Source of the DNA: JBGOUJ01 sp041477005
GTDB lineage: Bacteria > Acidobacteriota > Terriglobia > Bryobacterales > JACQDG01
DNA: 10,403 nucleotides
Direction of reading: 5' to 3'
Assembly (NCBI GenBank): GCA_041477005.1
Contig: JBGOUJ010000235.1
Span: 1-10,403, forward strand
Under the pieces are notes generated by a model that worked only from the letters and a program-made list of their open reading frames with translations, had not been told where the DNA came from and made no database searches. Shown here one piece after another: positions 7,940 to 10,403 of the stretch; position 1 is the stretch's first letter; each line of letters starts with the position of its first letter. The translations under genes were made by a program, and so were the position numbers.

Positions 7940-8091
7940 GTTCCCAGGGAGCACGTCGGGTGCCAGAGCAGAGCCCTTCCAATGTCAGGACGTGGGCGCG
8001 CAGAGACCAGGTAAGTCAGACCTTGTAGATCGGAAATAGCGATCCAAGCCGCGACCGGAACGAGCGGTGAAACAATCGACAGGCCCTTAGT
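7940..8091 (-). promoter_or_regulatory. Intergenic region with probable promoter of the ald operon
   Basis: This is the only gap of note between the tad genes and the metabolic operon, so the operon promoter should lie here. I cannot pick a convincing -35/-10 pair. A near-palindrome GATCG-GAAATAG-CGATC (8028-8044) lies about 106 bases upstream of the ald start and could be an operator. The stretch also shows no T-tailed hairpin after the tadE-like stop at 8092, so read-through from the tad genes cannot be excluded. Confidence 0.35.
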
Positions 8092-8538
8092 TTAGCTGGT
8101 TGCGCCGAAGCCTTCTCCAGACATGTCCACGACGATGGGGCGCGCGGTATAAAGGCCGGCGATCGGGGGCGAGAAAAAGCGAAACGGGTAGTTGTCAATG
8201 CGCACCTGGATACGCCACTCGGGGGTGTTGGCGGCGTGTTGGGTGGCCGTCACCATGGAAGCGGTCAGGTTCAGCAGCGGCTGTGAGCCCGGAGCGGGGG
8301 TAGGGGTGTTGTAGAGCACCACGTTGGTGATAGCAGTGGCGTCAAAGTTGTTGACCACGCCCCAGCGCGCTCCGGCCCGCGCCCGTTCCACCAGCCCCTG
8401 GTGCAGAACGAGCACCTGGCCGACATCAATGATCCCCATCAGGGTGAACACGAACAGCGCCATGACCAGGGCCGCCTCGATGGAGCCACTGCCGCGACGG
8501 GCGCGGGGGGGAATGGCTCCGATCCAACTCGTCATCAT
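8092..8538 (-). CDS. TadE-like pilus-assembly pseudopilin (second copy)
   Basis: This 148-residue protein has a basic N-terminus (PPRARRGSGS, 10-19), the conserved E21 of the TadE family in GSIEAALVMALF, and one hydrophobic helix (about 22-46) followed by an alpha-helical segment, HQGLVERARAGARWGVV. The rest is a polar, probably periplasmic or extracellular domain with no motif I recognise. TadE-like proteins are minor pseudopilins of Tad/Flp pilus or related export systems, anchored in the inner membrane. Two adjacent ATG codons (8538, 8535) are possible starts, and GGAGAG (8545-8550) serves either. It follows the other tadE-like gene by 15 bases and is the last of the three tad genes, ending 169 bp before ald. 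No ATPase (tadA) or platform gene is in the window. Confidence 0.82.
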   Translation of the reverse strand: MMTSWIGAIPPRARRGSGSIEAALVMALFVFTLMGIIDVGQVLVLHQGLVERARAGARWGVVNNFDATAITNVVLYNTPTPAPGSQPLLNLTASMVTATQHAANTPEWRIQVRIDNYPFRFFSPPIAGLYTARPIVVDMSGEGFGATS

Positions 8539-8553
8539 TCTTTTCTCTCCCGG

Positions 8554-9024
8554 CTAAGGAACCGTGTAGCGCCCGGTGTAGTCAAAGCTGCACTTGGGCT
8601 TTCCGCTCAGCGTGAAGGTGGTGAACAGGGCGTTGATGCTGAAGTCGTCGATCTGAACGGTGATGCGCGAAGGCACGCCCTGCGAGTCCAGCAGCGGAGT
8701 CACGATGACGTTGCCGTTCTTGAGGCCGGGCGCCACGGGGAGAGCGCCGCTGGCCGGAGCGGTCGTACCGTAGACAACCATGTTCCGGACGTTATTCGTG
8801 AACGCGGCCCCGCCCGACAAGCCGCCGTCGTAATCGGCCAGCGAGCCGTAGCGCGCGCCCTGGCGCACCGCGCTTTGCAGAAGGTCGTAAACATAAAACG
8901 TATAACCGAATTGGTAAACGCCCGAGAACGTCGTCACCAGCAGGCCGATGCCGATGGCGAACTCCACCACCGCATTGCCGCCCCGCCGGCGCCGCCTTCC
9001 CGCATCCCGGGCGGAGTTTCTCAT
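8554..9024 (-). CDS. TadE-like pilus-assembly pseudopilin (first copy)
   Basis: This 156-residue protein has a strongly basic start (AGRRRRRGGNA, 8-18), the family Glu at E21 in NAVVEFAIGIGLL, a transmembrane helix (about 19-42) and then FYVYDLLQSAVRQGARYGSL (43-62), the amphipathic extension typical of TadE-family pseudopilins. The C-terminal domain is Gly/Ala/Thr rich, ends SFDYTGRYTVP and carries a single Cys. It should be an inner-membrane-anchored minor pseudopilin. The ATG at 9024 overlaps the tadG-like stop (ATGA junction), and GAGG lies 8 bases upstream (9033-9036). Sequence similarity to its neighbour at 8092 is limited to the N-terminal half, so the two are probably diverged paralogues with separate places in the complex. 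Confidence 0.87.
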   Translation of the reverse strand: MRNSARDAGRRRRRGGNAVVEFAIGIGLLVTTFSGVYQFGYTFYVYDLLQSAVRQGARYGSLADYDGGLSGGAAFTNNVRNMVVYGTTAPASGALPVAPGLKNGNVIVTPLLDSQGVPSRITVQIDDFSINALFTTFTLSGKPKCSFDYTGRYTVP

Positions 9025-10127
9025 TGGAATAGCCTCACGTTATGAGCGCCGGGCGTGCCTCCGCCCCGGCCCCCAGGCAGCATCGGGTTGTTGCTCACAT
9101 AGGTCGCGCAGCAGGGGCTGGCGCCGTCACCGCCGCAGACGTCGGACGGCAGCAGGAAAAGGCCGAAGCCGAGCACCGCGTTGTTGGCGTCGCTCACCGG
9201 CACCGTTACCAGGCGCCTGCCGTTGGCCGAGCCGATCTGCAGGTTGTGGAAATAGGTCTGGTAATCCGCAGTTGTGGTGTCGGTGTCTTGGGAGAAGCGC
9301 TCCTGCAGGGCCGATGACTCGGCGCCCAGGTCGCCCGGGGCCGACACTACTACATCTCCTACCGACAGCGCGTGGGACTGCACGTTGCTGACGATCGCCT
9401 TGCGAATGAAGGTCGAGCCATCGCCACCCCCAGCCTGGCCGATGTCGATGTAATTCCGGTCCGAGGCCTGCTTCGGGCTGGGCCAACCCACATCGCCGGC
9501 GCACGTCCCTGTTTTGGCAACGCCCGGCGCAGGCCACCGCAGCGTGTACTGCACCCCCGGGGTGAAACCGAAGTCGGGATCGGCCGGGTCGTGCGCGTCG
9601 GGAGAGTAGGGGACCAGCCCGCTCTTGAAGGTGTTTACCAGGAACTGGCCCGAGGTGGCCGTGGCCACGATCGTCTGCTGCCGGGCGAGAGAAAGCAGCA
9701 ACATCGCCGCTCCTGGCGCCGTGGCCGAGAATCCGGGCATGAAATACATCGTCACGATCCCCGAGGCCACCACTCTTACAAACTGAATGCCGTCGCCGCT
9801 TTGTGGGTTGACCACAAAGGGCCCCGCCGAAGCAGCCGCGAACGAGACCACCACGCTGTCCGGCGCAGCGACACCGAAGTTCCAGTGGTTCGGGTAGCCG
9901 GTTGCGGTATCCCGGGCGACCGTGACGCCCGGGTCGGTGCCGTCCAGGTGTCGGGCCGCGGCTAGCGCAGCAGCGTCGGCAAACGCCTGCAGTTCATTCT
10001 TGGCGATGTACATGCGGCCCAGGTCCAGGCACAGACCTAGAACGCCAATCAGGGCCACAATCGTTATGGCCGTCGTGATGAGGACAAATCCTCTTGTTTC
10101 CCGGTGGGAACGCAACTCCCTGCCCAT
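9021..10127 (-). CDS. TadG-like Flp pilus-assembly protein
   Basis: This 368-residue protein has the N-terminus of the TadE/G-like family: a short basic leader (RELRSHRETR), a hydrophobic helix (about 14-34), DLGRMYIAKNELQAFADAAA (35-54) and LAAARHLDG. TadG-like proteins are membrane-anchored with a large outside domain and are needed for Tad pilus or adhesin assembly in characterised systems. The rest is a Gly/Ser/Thr/Asp-rich domain with a Cys-rich end (VCGGD, SPCC), perhaps disulphide-bonded. I see no von Willebrand A metal site (DxSxS), which some TadG proteins have. ATG at 10127 is chosen; GTG at 10139, in frame, would add four residues. A purine run GGGGGGAG just before the ATG favours it only weakly, because the spacing is short. 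It is the first of three tad genes. The N-terminal pattern resembles Acidobacteriota proteins as I recall them. Confidence 0.87.
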   Translation of the reverse strand: MGRELRSHRETRGFVLITTAITIVALIGVLGLCLDLGRMYIAKNELQAFADAAALAAARHLDGTDPGVTVARDTATGYPNHWNFGVAAPDSVVVSFAAASAGPFVVNPQSGDGIQFVRVVASGIVTMYFMPGFSATAPGAAMLLLSLARQQTIVATATSGQFLVNTFKSGLVPYSPDAHDPADPDFGFTPGVQYTLRWPAPGVAKTGTCAGDVGWPSPKQASDRNYIDIGQAGGGDGSTFIRKAIVSNVQSHALSVGDVVVSAPGDLGAESSALQERFSQDTDTTTADYQTYFHNLQIGSANGRRLVTVPVSDANNAVLGFGLFLLPSDVCGGDGASPCCATYVSNNPMLPGGRGGGTPGAHNVRLFQ

Positions 10128-10192
10128 GACTCCCCCCACACCCCAAGTGCCGTGCGGCGCCGCCGTTTAAGTACCGTGGGCCAGCCGGCTCT

Positions 10193-10225
10193 GGGAGCGA
10201 CCGGGTCTAGCGAACCGGCGCTCCC
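10193..10225 (-). repeat. Stem-loop in the tadG-like leader
   Basis: GGGAGCG (10193-10199) pairs exactly with CGCTCCC (10219-10225). Inside, CCGG (10201-10204) pairs with CCGG (10215-10218), leaving one bulged A and a 10-base loop, so the stem has 11 pairs. It starts 66 bases upstream of the ATG at 10127 and would be in the 5' untranslated RNA if transcription begins in the AT-rich pocket. Read on the plus strand, a T-run (10234-10238) follows 8 bases after the stem, so a plus-strand terminator is an alternative. Confidence 0.5.
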
Positions 10226-10341
10226 CATACTGATTTTTAGGCAGGGTGGGACCGGAATACCATAGGCATATCAACCGTAGAACACATAGCAATTTACCTT
10301 AGATCTTCCCGGCGCCGGCTCCTATCACGGAGTCCTCTCCC

Positions 10342-10366
10342 GGCGAGCCACCCCGGGGTGGCCGCC
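10342..10366. repeat. Extended palindrome upstream of the tad genes
   Basis: GCCACCCCGGGGTGGC (10347-10362) is a perfect 16-bp palindrome. It extends with GGCG (10342-10345) and CGCC (10363-10366) if A10346 is bulged, giving 12 paired bases per arm. As DNA it could be a dimeric regulator's site, and as RNA a loop-poor hairpin. It lies about 220 bp before the tadG-like start. With no T-run, a terminator for a gene outside the window is possible but unsupported. Confidence 0.45.
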
Positions 10367-10403
10367 ATCGAAGCCTGGCTGCCCAGGACCGGGATCGCGT
10401 GCC

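Larger units (their letters stand above)
10140..10403 (-). promoter_or_regulatory. Leader and probable promoter region of the tadG-like gene
   Basis: No gene is visible here. A relatively AT-rich pocket (10226-10310) stands out from the GC-rich surroundings and is the likely promoter zone for the tad genes. TTGCTA and TATGCC, 16 bases apart on the minus strand, are the best -35/-10 pair I can find, and they are poor. Two stem-loop elements flank the pocket and are listed separately. I looked for the c-di-GMP-I riboswitch pattern often found before pilus genes and did not find it. Confidence 0.35.

Noticed and set aside
10140..10403. c-di-GMP-I riboswitch before the tad genes
   Set aside because: I looked for the conserved core (a GCAAACC-like segment followed by GACGCAAAGCC) on the minus strand and did not find it.

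Overview
The window is a high-GC bacterial segment, and almost every supported gene lies on the minus strand. The N-terminal style of the three Tad pseudopilin-like proteins (8092-10127) resembles what I recall of Acidobacteriota (Bryobacterales/Solibacter-type) genomes. That taxonomic guess comes from recalled family style, not from a marker gene; no rRNA, tRNA, transposase or phage gene is visible.

Layout, read in the direction of minus-strand transcription (right to left): a leader of about 260 bp with stem-loops (10140-10403); a tadG-like gene followed by two tadE-like genes (10127-8092), encoding single-pass membrane or secreted parts of a Tad/Flp-type pilus or export system; an intergenic gap of 169 bp; then a tight seven-gene metabolic operon (7922-1181). 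The operon order is alanine dehydrogenase, family-1 CoA-transferase (AbfT/acetyl-CoA hydrolase-transferase type), GNAT acetyltransferase, two-cluster ferredoxin, 2-oxoacid:ferredoxin oxidoreductase alpha subunit (VorB type), a fused beta-gamma subunit, and branched-chain aminotransferase. Neighbours overlap by 4 to 17 bp or are 9 to 16 bp apart, so this is very probably one transcriptional unit.

The operon's chemistry fits together as a branched-chain (or related) amino acid pathway. The aminotransferase makes the 2-oxoacid. The oxidoreductase (alpha, beta-gamma, ferredoxin) converts it to acyl-CoA, CO2 and reduced ferredoxin. The CoA-transferase exchanges CoA to release the short-chain acid and conserve the thioester. 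Alanine dehydrogenase links the amino groups to pyruvate, ammonia and NAD(H). All steps are in principle reversible, so the same set could assimilate branched-chain acids into amino acids by reductive carboxylation. The direction cannot be read from sequence.

The left 1.2 kb has no long convincing gene. It holds a well-supported unlisted 45-residue single-span membrane protein (206-343, minus) with a full-consensus ribosome binding site, followed by a 12-bp perfect inverted repeat. It also holds a weaker 42-residue plus-strand ORF with a CxxC pair (1033-1161) that converges on the end of the operon. The roughly 670 bp between them contains several short hairpins and nothing I can call.
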